64,000 nt of DNA from Onthophagus taurus. Lineage: Eukaryota; Arthropoda; Insecta; Coleoptera; Scarabaeidae. A model generated the notes under the pieces. It did not search any database, was not told the origin of the DNA, and saw only the letters and a list, made by a program, of their open reading frames with translations. A program made the translations under genes and the position numbers. The stretch spans positions 627,501 to 691,500 of the forward strand of contig NC_091971.1 of NCBI RefSeq assembly GCF_036711975.1. Reading direction: 5' to 3'. Below are positions 12,701 to 22,870 of the stretch, piece after piece (the first letter of the stretch is position 1; every line of letters begins with the position of its first letter).

Positions 12701-15700
12701 AGTGAGGCCCATATAAATGCAGTGTAAGGCGGTTATAACCGCTGAATTTCTTATAATTTTTGTAATGCAGACAGCGTTTACAATCTCTTTCTTCTTTATC
12801 TGAGAAATTGGTTACATGTGCCAGCATGAGTCTAATTACAGTTGTGTAGATTCATATTGTAACTATCGGATGGTGTCTCCGATATTTTTGGCGCAAAGGA
12901 GGAAAAAACATTGTGCGTAAATGCTGCCCTACTGTTGGCGCTTAGGGATATCGTGATGATATCTACTTCAACCGATTAACCTGGGACTAACAGTTTACTA
13001 CTTACAAGGGAAGTATCAGAACTGTCTCTCACCGATTTTCTTGAAATTTGGTACAGCGATAGTATGGCCAAAAATAAGTTTTACGTATTTTTTTATACGT
13101 GCTAATAAAGCCCCTGGGGCGAGTTATAAGGGTTGGAAATCGGGGCGAAATATATACCGTATTTTCTCGAATCTTATCCGCACTCGAATCTAATCCGCAC
13201 CCCGATTTTAAAAATGCATAATGGTAAAAAAATTTAGTTTGCGAATGTAATCCGCATCTTTCTCTGAGCAATTCGACAACAACAAAATGATGCGATGCTT
13301 GTTGTTAACCATAAATATATCATAATAGTAATATATTTATGCATAGTATACATATATACATAAAATTATTATAAATTAAGCCAGCACAAATTAGGCGGAG
13401 TTCAGGTGCAGCCGTAACAGCACCTGCTCTTCCACTCAAACCTAATAAAACTAATTCTAAATATACAAGAGAGAAAAAGAGAAGAAAAACGAAAAGAAAA
13501 AGACCCGATGGTGAAATCATAATTAATTACTAAGCGTAAACTGCCCGATCCCTGTCGCCGTACAATGCATTTTAAATTTGAGACAAGCGGCCGTTCACTC
13601 TGTGACGAAACAACCTTGAAGAAATGCAACATTTTATAGTTGATGGCAAATCATTAAGAATATGTGTTATTTGGTATGAAAAGCATTTCTTAAATAGTTG
13701 GTGATGATGTATCGGCGGGGTAAGAGTGCCCTTGAATCGAATATTCAAGGTATGAACATCGGTACGAAATTTTATTTTATTGAACAAGTATGGAGGTTTC
13801 TTCAAAGTAATTATATTAAAGAACAAAACCGCCGAATGAAGTATGCGCCTGTTTTTCATGTTGAGCCAACTCAAATCCTTTAATTTGTGCGTAACATGCT
13901 GACGTCCCCGTAACCCAAATATCAAGCGCAAACAAGAATTTTGAATTTTCTGAATTTTTTTCGTATTACTATACGAAATACACTGATCATACAATGTATC
14001 ACAATAATTAAAATGCGCTAACACCAAGGCCTCGCACAAAAGCACCCTTGTTCTACGATTGAGGAACGACCGACCGCCATAAATCAGCTTAAGAGCAGCA
14101 TACGCGGAAGCAGTGCACTTATTGATGTGTTTATTAAAGTTTAAATTTTCGTCCAATAAGACACCCAAGTTTTTCACACAATCCTTCAGCGGCAATACTT
14201 GATTGTTGACAACTATCTTGACCCGATCCCGAACAGAATTGTCACTTATCACCTTTCTTGGCCCAAATAAAATCAGCTCTGTTTTAGCAGCTTTAAGACA
14301 AAGGCAGTGACGCCTAAAGGCAGTAAGCCTTTGAATAATCTAAGAGACACATCAAAGTCAATTTTCCTTGCTCTGTGCTTCGTATGACATCGTCCACAAT
14401 ATTCGATAGAACTGTATTACAGCCATAATGCTTTCTAAAACCTGACTGTGTAGGCGGTAAAAGGTTGTATTCCGTAACATAGTCCTTTAATTGTAATTCG
14501 ATTACTCTTTCTGTAATTTTAATACTAGCAAAGGTTGGACAAACTACAATTTCCCAAAAGCTCCTAATGATTTTCAAAGAAATTTCAATTTGTCTCAAAC
14601 TGTGAATGCCGACGAAATAGCAGTATATCTGGATATGCCTCCCAATTTCCTTAGAAACGAGTGGTTGCGAAAAATTGAGCATAACATTAGTATGCTAGCA
14701 GTAACAAGTGATAGGGAAAAATTGCTGTCATTATTAATATTGAGAAAAAACCATTCTGAAATCCGAAAGACTTCCCGAATGACGTCTTAGTTAGGGCACA
14801 ATAAAAGGATGAATAATGGAAAAGCTGATGATGGAATGGTTAAGACAAGTATGGAGTTGTAGACCAGGAACACACATGGAAAACGACCCCTGAAAACAAT
14901 ATTATAACATCATTTAAGAAGTTTTGTATAACCATTGCTTTGGACAGATCCGAAGATGACGTAATATGGGCAGAAAATGATACATACAAATGTAAATATC
15001 GTTCTAAAACCCTTAACAGCGTTATTGTTATAATGCGATTTTATTTTACTATTTTACTGCGAATCTAATCCGCACTCGATTGTAATCCGCATTTGATTTT
15101 AGAGCATATAAAATTTGTAAAAAGGGTGCGGATTAGATTCGAGAAAATACGGTATATTCGCTTATAGGCTGAAAACGAAAATAGCTATCGAAATGTGGTA
15201 AATGTAAACTGATATTCATTTTCAAAGAGCTTTTCATTGATATATCACACATATATCTGAGGGTGTCAGGGGGTAAACTACCCCTAGTTTTTTGGAATAT
15301 TTTAAAAACTACCCTGTCGATTTTGGCGATATTATGTATCCTTATAGTACGTTTAAAAATATTAATGACGTGTTTTTTCTCGTTTACCTCTGACCATCCC
15401 CTGCAAAGTTACGGGGTATGATAAATAACCCCTTTTCTTAAGAATAATGTGATAAACTGTTATACTTTTGAACAATATTTTGAAGAAAACCATTAATTAG
15501 ATGTAAATTAAGATTTACGCAGTAAAATAAACCCTATACGACATTAAGGGGTGGCTGGGGTTAACTACCCTAACCACCCCAAAAATTATTTTTTCTTTGC
15601 AAAAATTGTTTGTCGATTTTGGTGCAATTTACCACGATGATTTTTTTATACGTTAGGTAGTACTATTGTAAGAACTTACAAGGGTTACAAGTTTGGGGTA

Positions 15701-18700
15701 GAAAATATATTTTTGCTAATAACTTTCATACTCCCACGGAAAAAGCTTCTTAATCCTTCTTCTATTTAAATAACACAAAAGTTAGGATAATTATATAAAT
15801 ATTTATTAATAATAGTTAAAAAGCAATTGAAAAAAAATGGTTAGGTAAGTATCACAAATTGTATTCTACATTGTTAGTTTAGTTTTTTTTAAATTTATTT
15901 TTATTTAATGTATTGTTGATAATCATTGTTTCTATCAGTTGTGTTAAATCTGAATGTAGTAAAGTGATAACCCTGTCCTTATATAGTGTGAGGTTAGTCG
16001 CACACGCATATCATATCTGCAAATGGAAAGCTACTTTCTCATCTTTTCATTGTTTTAAAAGGATCCTCTGGTACGTTTGGACCGAGGGTAATAAATACAA
16101 TGTTCAAAGCAGATAACATATTCGTTTTGGCATCAAAGTCTGGTAAACTGACTTCAGCTCATATGAAGAATTGGCTACAAAATGTCTATTTCCCAAACAC
16201 CGGACCCAAATCATTACTATTACTGGATTCGTGGAGTGGCCACTGCCCTGAAATTATTAATGAAGTAACTCCATCGGATGTTAAGTTTAAATATTTGTTT
16301 ATACCTGCAGGGACAATAGGTCAAATTCAACCCCTGAATGTATTTGGTTTTAAAATATGGAAAAATTTCATTAGAAGATTTTCTGATCAGGTTATTCTCT
16401 ACCAGTACGATGTCAATTTGTATCAGCGAGATAATATTTTAAAATTGCAGTCCTTAACGCATAGTCAGTTGTCTTCCCCACGATTTATTAATGTTTTTAA
16501 ATACGCCTGGTTTGCATCTGGATATATAGAAGAGAGACCAGAACAGTTTGAAAATCCCGTGGAGGTTTGCTTTTCCAATGAAAAACCTACGTGCGATATC
16601 TGTGGAGATATAGCTGTTATAACTTGTGCATGGTGTAAACAATCGTTGTGTTTAAAACATTTTTTCCATGATTTTCATTATTGCCAACAATATATTGAAT
16701 AAAAAAAAGTAAAAATAAAGAAATTAAATTAATAATGTAGAATACAATTTGTGATAATCAACCATTCTTTTGTCAGTTACTTTTTAACTCATTATTAATA
16801 ATTGTGTTATTTAAATAGAATAAGGATAAAAAAGCTTTTTCCGTAGGAGTATGGAAGTTATTAGCGAAAATATATTTTCTACCCCAAACTTCTAACCCTT
16901 GTAAGTTCTTACAATAGTACTACCTAACGTATAAACAAATCATCGTGGAAAATTGCACCAAAATCGACAAACAATTTTCGCAAAAAAAATTAATTTTTGG
17001 GGTAGTTAACCCCAGCCACCCCTTATTGTCGTATAGGATTTATTTTACTGCGTAAATCTTAATTTACAACTAATTAATGGTTTTCTTCAAAATATTGTTC
17101 AAAAGTGTAACTGATTATCACATTATTCTTAAGGAAAGGGGTTATCTATCATACCCCGTAATTTTGCAAGGGATGGTCAGAGGCAAATAAGAAAAAACAC
17201 GTCATTAATATTTTTAAACGTACTATAAGGACACATATTATCGCCAAAATCGATAGGGTAGTTTTTAAAATATTCCAAAAAAGTAGGGGTAGTTTACCCC
17301 CTGAAGCCCTCAGATATATGTGTGATATATCAATGGAAAGCTCTTTGAAAATGAATATCAGTTTACATTTACCACATTTCGATAGCTATTTTCGTTTTCA
17401 GCCTATAAGCGAATATATATATTTCGCCCCGATTTCCAACCCTTATAACTCGCCCCAGGGGCGTTATTAGCACGTATAAAAAAATACGTAAACCTTATTT
17501 TTGGCCATACTATCGCTGTACCAAATTTCAACAAAATCGGTGAGGAACCACCCTTCAGAAAGTTAAATATGACAAATGGCTGGATGAAAGCTTGGATACA
17601 ACATTGGAATTATAAGAATAAATTAATTTTACCCTATTAATTTAGGATTTTTGACTATTATACATCATTATAACCACAATTTCATTATAGACGGAGGCGT
17701 TATAACCCGCATACACTGTATAAATAGTAACCTGAGGAAATATGTTATAATTGGTTTATATATTTATTTCTTGTAGTAAATTAAAAAAAATATATTTTAA
17801 TTGATTTAGATTCGCCTGATGATAGTAGAGGAATGTCGCCGTGTCATAGCGCCAACCAAACATTAGGGAGAAGAAGTTCATATAAAACGTCCAGAGGTAA
17901 ATGTCTCTTTTTTTTTATTGTAAACTATTTTTTCTGTTGTGTGTAGTAGCGACCGAAAAAAAAACAACACGCTTTCATATACAGGAATACACGTATATAC
18001 TTTATATATTTATTATTATTATCAGTATAATCTGTTATCGTGGGGGTGTAGTTTTGTTTTGTCTTTTTTCCGTTATTTTTTTGTTTTGGTTTTTTTTTTT
18101 TGAGTTATCCTCTTTGATTTTGCGTCTTTGACTCTTACATTCGGAAAGCGCGCGCTTTTTCCACAGTTTGTAGTGTGTTTGTCTCTATCTGTGGCACGCA
18201 ATTTCCTGCCAGCCAAATTGAAAAGAAACATCTCTTCTCCATTTCATTTATAAAATATTAAATCATATTACAAAAAAACGAAATAATTTCGGGTAACTCA
18301 TTTTTCAAAGTCGGTGTATAATAATAACGTTTTTATTGTTTCTTGTCTTTTTAATAATTTCCTGTGTCCTCGTCCTGTTTATTATGTTTTTTGTTTAGTT
18401 ATTAATTTTTTTTTTTTTTTCGTTACGAATTTGTTCGTTTTTGCATTTAAATTGAAATAAAAAGTTAAATATTTTTAAGTGAAATGGACAGTAGCGTTTG
18501 TATGATGTATTTGCAGACCCGTCGCCTGCTCAAGTCCGCGGCAGGCCTAAGTATTCGACTTATCAAAACTTTAAAGGGCGCAAGTCCAACTCTATGATGA
18601 ATTTGTACGGTAAGATCTCTCTAAACTTTCACTCACATTTTCTTCTTAATCTCCGTCTGTTACTATGTCTTTTGTCTCAGGCCTAATTTATTTACTTTTT

Positions 18701-21259
18701 TAATTATGTGGTGTTTCAAAGCTTTTTGCAGCTCCTCAGGTTTATTTGATATTTAATTCTTCATTATTTTTTTTTTTGTACAGTTTTTTCAAGGTGTCGG
18801 TTAAAATATCATTCTTATTAAAATCCATTTCTTTGTTATTTCATTTTAATTCAATTTATTTTTAACTTTGTGGTTATCGGTTGCATTTTTTTCACTTGCT
18901 ACTTTTGGGTTTATTTATTTATTTTTTTTTGTGGTGGTGGTTATTGTTTATTGTTGTTGTAGATTTAGATTGTTGGATTGTTTTTTTTTTGTTGGGTTTG
19001 CAATTTTTTTGTTAAAAATTAAAATAGCGATTCGTTCTGGCGACTCCTATAGAAAGGTAACAAATTAGAATTTTTTATTATAAATTATAGTTTTTTTCAT
19101 TCTTTTTATGTTAAAAATCGAAGGAAACATCTTAATTTTTTTAAAAGTATTTTCGCCTTGCTTTTTTTAAACAAAATAGTTAGTTGAATGAAGCCTGAAG
19201 AACGTTAAAGGTATGTTTATTAGAAATATCCCCCAATTTTTTTAATTTCATGAATGAAAATTAGTAAATTGAGCATTGTTGCATTTTTTTAATTATTATT
19301 CCCTTTTATCTTTTTTAACTTCTTTTTTAATTACACCAAAATTCAAAACCCAGTTTCTTTCAACCCAACAAATTAATTTAACAAAACAATGAGTTTTTAA
19401 GAAATGTCAAAACTGACAGTTACTTAATAACTATCGAGATTAATTAATTTTTAAGGATTATTTCGACTATAAAGTTAATTTTTGGATTAATTTATTGAAA
19501 GAATAATTTAGATGTGACTCATAATAGTATATTAAAAAACAAGTTTCGTAAGACACGCTTGAAATGCACGAATTCAAGTTGAAAAACGAGTTTTTTAATG
19601 AATGAGTGCTTTAAGTCTTATGAAACGTGTTTTTTATGATATTTTTTGTAATTCGCGTTTTTATACTTTTTTTTAACAAAAATAAAGTAAATTTTGGCAA
19701 TGTAGGGAAATAGGTATGTAGCAGTTGGTAACACCGGAACACTTGAAAATAGAAACTTTGAATTGACAATTAGAAACTGTCAAAACACAAAATATATTCA
19801 CCTGAAAAAAATTTTTGATGTACAGGTCCCAAAATAAGAGAAATTGCTCAGAGTCAATGTCCTCATCATTGTGGACTTTGTATTCGATGCTAAGAACGTG
19901 TTAAAACATCCATAGACAAAAATTGTCACATTGACAACTAGAAAAATTAATGACCCAATGTCACCAACTTGAACCGGTTCCATAAAATGTTAGTAAAATC
20001 TCATTACAGCATCGGATGCTGTAAGGAGTCTCATTACAGCATCCGTTTGAGTACTGTTATAGCTTCCATTACTGTAGCGAATTACAAAAAAACATTTATG
20101 AATGACGTTAAAAATATAAATGATGGTTAGTTCCAATTAAAATGTGTCAATGTCATTATTAATGTTAAACTAACCTCAAGTATACTTAACTAACTTCACT
20201 TATATTTATAGTTGAAATTTTGACAAATAACTTAAAAGCTCTATTGTATATTAATTAATATCACAAATTTTAATATTAAACCATTTTATTAATCATATTA
20301 CGTTATTTTCTGAAATCGTATTACTCAGATTTCAGAAACAATATTTCTTGTATACATTTTTATTATAACTTCTTACTAACGTAACCTTTTAATACTAACC
20401 CAATTTCTTCATCTCTCTTATAAAACCTAGGTTCGAGTACCGATCAAGATAGTTTAGCGTATCGTTACGGCGACACTGATTCGGGTTTGGGAAGGGCTAC
20501 GCCGCCACGTCGAGCACCATCACCTGGAATGGGGCCCATGCGGCATTTACCGTCGCCTTCAGGTCCAGGTAGTTTACCTGGATTAATGTCAAAGCGACGA
20601 ATTTTCGATGACGGATCCAGCGATATCAGTTCTTCTAGTAGTATGATGGATTATACAGGTTTGTTGCATGTGTTAGCATGATTTTTTTATTTAGTTTATG
20701 CTTTCAATGGATTTTACAAAAAAAATTTATTAAATTTGTTACTATTTTTGGTGGGAATTAATTATTTTTTGTAGGTCCAAGATTGTATAAGCAGCCGGCT
20801 ACAAAATCGAATCGTGGGATAATGTTGAACGCCGTCGAATATTGTGTTTTCCCGGGAGTTGTTAATAAAGAGGCGAAACAAAAAGTGTTGGAGGAGATTG
20901 CGCGATCGGAAAGCAAGCACTTTTTGATTTTGTTTAGAGATACGGGATGCCAATTTAGAGCACTTTACTCCTACTGTCCGGATAGAGAGGAAGTTTTGAA
21001 ATTATATGGAACTGGTCCAAAACAAGTCAACGATAGGATGTTCGATAAATTTTTTAAGTAAGCTATAACAACAACAAAATTTAATAAACAATTTAATAAA
21101 ATTTTTGTTTCTAGATACAACTCAGGTGGTAAATGTTTCTCTCAAGTACACACCAAGCACCTGACGGTGACGATCGACGCTTTCACGATACACAATTCTC
21201 TGTGGCAAGGGAAAAAAGTGAATTTACCCAATAAAAAGGATATGGCATTGGTCATTTAG
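713..21259 (+). CDS. Patronin: Patronin / CAMSAP microtubule minus-end-binding protein, 20 coding exons
   Basis: CAMSAP-family protein that caps and stabilises microtubule minus ends. Coding exons read by phase: 713-847, 5223-5318, 5399-5614, 5665-5898, 5954-6204, 6617-6723, 7222-7344, 8278-9386, 9958-10107, 10288-10415, 10476-11580, 11634-11843, 11904-12140, 12202-12379, 12493-12588, 17810-17896, 18517-18609, 20431-20658, 20775-21057, 21115-21259. They join without a stop into 5,211 nt (1,736 aa). Residues 46-77 (AKQRAAIKWLLSKAF...) and the CH domain at about 170-335 (DGVALAALLSYYCP, FLADLFNVLEIHP) are CAMSAP hallmarks. A low-complexity Asn/Gln-rich linker follows, then a charged coiled coil at about 1,219-1,367, and the C-terminal CKK domain at about 1,596-1,736 (FRDTGCQFRALYSY, ending DMALVI). 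Exons 9 and 14-18 are frame-preserving and could be cassette exons. Start chosen because the 45-codon exon begins with ATG and joins in phase. Family assignment is very secure; the exact exon set is inference. Confidence 0.93.
1236..1250 (+). promoter_or_regulatory. TATA box plus E-box, possible internal promoter
   Basis: TATAAATAG at 1236-1244 is followed directly by CACGTG at 1245-1250, inside Patronin intron 1. A TATA match this good with a palindromic E-box beside it could mark an alternative Patronin promoter starting near 1,265. No coding exon was found immediately downstream, so any transcript would begin with a non-coding exon. Confidence 0.25.
3199..3231 (+). CDS. Patronin: candidate alternative first coding exon of Patronin (11 codons)
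   Basis: ATG at 3199 opens MNVAEEDWLYK and runs straight into a good donor (AAG|GTAACT). The exon ends in phase 0, exactly what the exon at 5223 (AKQRAAIKW) needs. It lies inside the 4.4-kb first intron. If used it would replace the 45-residue N terminus with 11 residues. Seen: ATG, open frame, donor, phase. Inferred: that a promoter drives it. The short length makes chance possible. Confidence 0.4.
7345..8277 (+). other. Patronin intron, no other feature seen
   Basis: AT-rich intron of 933 bp between the exon ending 7344 and the large exon starting 8278. Open frames here are extensions of the 7222-7344 exon past its donor site. Nothing else recognisable. Confidence 0.7.
13157..15152 (+). 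mobile_element. pogo/Tigger-like DNA transposon, nested, TA target duplication
   Basis: Inverted termini CCGTATTTTCTCGAAT...ATTCGAGAAAATACGG flanked by TA on both sides, the signature of Tc1/mariner-pogo insertion. Repeated subterminal CGAATCTAATCCGCAC motifs occur at both ends. At 14,817-14,990 (+) a decayed frame reads EKLMMEWLRQVWSCRPG, then ITSFKKFCITIALDRSEDDVIW, resembling the C-terminal part of CENPB/pogo-type transposases (SFKKCGI...LDGSEDD). Most of the transposase has been replaced by a reverse-transcriptase fragment in the opposite direction. Confidence 0.7.
13572..14680 (-). pseudogene. non-LTR retrotransposon reverse transcriptase fragment (Jockey-like)
   Basis: Two minus-strand frames. 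The upstream part (about 14,680 down to 14,314) contains ITERVIELQLKDYV, LLPPTQSGFRKHYGCNT and LLDYSKAY, matching RT motifs 1-3. The downstream part (14,252 to 13,572) continues as KNLGVLLDENLNFNKHI and the thumb/C-terminal region. Between them the frame shifts, and the segment that should carry the catalytic YADD box is missing, because the text jumps from LLDYSKAY to KTELILFG. The element is therefore internally deleted and inactive. Both ends lie within the pogo-like transposon, so it either inserted there or was captured by it. Confidence 0.75.
15998..16702 (+). pseudogene. DDE_1/pogo-superfamily transposase, N-truncated, with C-terminal zinc-binding tail
   Basis: Open frame of 234 codons from just after a stop at 15,995; the first ATG is at 16,100. 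ISANGKLLSHLFIVLKG and then LLLLDSWSGH match the second catalytic Asp region of DDE_1 transposases, and PAGTIGQIQPLNVFGFKIWKN matches the third region. The usual D of QPLDV reads N here, a probable catalytic loss. The end is cysteine/histidine-rich (CDICGDIAVITCAWC then LCLKHFFHDFHYC), a zinc-binding tail. The N-terminal helix-turn-helix is absent; the inverted repeat arm occupies its place. Confidence 0.7.
17897..20430 (+). other. Patronin introns around the 18517-18609 exon; palindromic repeat at 19,534-20,094
   Basis: Intronic AT-rich DNA apart from the small exon. At 19,534-19,554 and 19,616-19,636 there are inverted arms (AAAAAACAAGTTTCGTAAGA against TCTTATGAAACGTGTTTTTT). TTTTGTAATTCGCG near 19,644 is matched by CGAATTACAAAA near 20,079. 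TACAGCATCGGATGCTGTA near 19,999 is itself a palindrome. Together they suggest a MITE-like repeat of about 560 bp. Confidence 0.45.
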
Positions 21260-22870
21260 GTTTTGATTTGGTTGCGTCGCAATCTCTTAGCGGCTATTTA
21301 TTTAAAAAAGCGAAAAAAGGAGAAAAACGATTTAACAAGAAGAAGCGATTTTTGCCCATTATAATTTTTCAATTTATTTTGACCCCAAGTTAACATTAAC
21401 TGCTTTATTACCATTGCATACTATACTGTAATTTTTAACGTGATCTTTTATAAAGAAAAAAATGATTGAAAAACCAAGCGTACTCACACAATCTTCTCGA
21501 ATTACAAAAACTAAAAAAGAAAATAGTTTAAAAATTAATTAACCCCCTAAAAGTCATTTTTTATCAATGCCAATGACACTGCATCTGATTGTGAGATATA
21601 TTAGAATTTTTATTAAGAAAAATAGGAAATGGATTTTTTTATTTTGTCTTTATTATTACACAAAAGGAGTATTTTGTCTTTAGAAAAACGAAAAATGTAT
21701 TGTTATTGTAGCGTAACGTAATTGTATAAAAAGAAGGAATTTAATAATAATTATTATTAATTTAAAAGAAAAGGTTTGGTTGTGATTTATTATTATTGAT
21801 AATATTTTTTTTAATCGGTAGAAAAAGAAAATATGAAAAATGTCCATGAATGAAAACAATAATTTTATTAGTGTCATTCCAACAAGAATAAAATTAACAA
21901 TAAAATGTTATATTTATAAAATTATATCTTATTAGTAATAAAATGACGTACGGGGCTGTACTTTCAAGCTTTTTCAAAAGCTTTTCTTTTGTAAACAGTC
22001 ATTGTTGACGTCGTTCGAAAAAAGAATAATAACTTTTCGTCCTAGTGCGAAATAAAGTTTATAAACGGTGCACCAGCCTTAAAAATAGAATGAAAAACGA
22101 ACGAATTGCTTCGATTTACTTTGTTGAAATAACAGTTTGAATAAAAACGATTTCTTTTCACTCACATTTACATTTTTAAAATAGGCGCCAATTTAAAACG
22201 AAAAATGTTAAAAAAAAAACAAATCGCGTACATAAACTTAAGGAATTACTACTACTAAATAAATTTAATTAAAAAACGTCTTTTTTTCTCATTTTTACGT
22301 AAAGTATTTATCATTGTAATATTCAGCATTGATGTGTTATCCAATTTTAGCCACTACCGCTAACCTTTTTCATTGTACATATTATGTTTTTATAATGTAT
22401 TTATTAATGATACACTTAATATTGAAAAATGTGAGTCGTTGTTACTCTTATGGCAAAAATAAAAAGTAATAACCAAAAATTTTTTATACATTTCCTACAC
22501 ATTTTATTTATTCCTTTATCATCCTTCATTGAAATCAGAACTATTAACCTCAGACCACAAGTTAAATACATGCAATAATAATATTGCTTTATCAATGTTT
22601 ATTGATTCAATTATCATGAGTTATTGTTAAATTTAAAAAAAATATTTTTAGAAAGTGATAACCCTAGTGACTTTAGTTTATCACTAAAACGGCAACGTCA
22701 CTCAATTTGTTTACAAGTGAAATGTCATCGGGTTGACGTTTATTAAAAAGTGAGAAGACGTATTTTTCGACGTGTTTTGATTTTTTTTTATGGAAAAGCT
22801 TGTGAAATCCAATTAACAACGATTTCGCGTAAGTTTGATTTAAGTTAACAACACATAAATTGATCGAAAG
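21260..22870 (+). other. Patronin 3'UTR and Stam upstream region
   Basis: No coding signal. Several AATAAA polyadenylation hexamers are present, including near 21,885 and at 22,458-22,463, consistent with a long Patronin 3'UTR. The last 300 bases before 22,871 should carry the Stam promoter and 5'UTR; no TATA box was recognised. Confidence 0.5.

Larger units (their letters stand above)
12700..17734. mobile_element. Composite DNA transposon with long inverted repeats in a Patronin intron
   Basis: Outer termini are related inverted repeats: CAGTGAGG... on the left and its counterpart CAGGTTAC... on the right. Both then share an ATGCAGTGTA/ACAGTGTATGC block and GGTTATAAC. Inside, about 0.8 kb at 13,030-13,156 plus 15,153-15,800 is repeated inverted at 16,800-17,550 (for example GGGGCGAGTTATAAGGGTTG against CAACCCTTATAACTCGCCCC). 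The centre codes a DDE transposase fragment (15,998-16,702), and the left arm is interrupted by a second transposon (13,157-15,152). No convincing target-site duplication was found at the outer ends. It sits in the intron between exons ending 12588 and starting 17810, so it should be removed by splicing. Confidence 0.75.
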
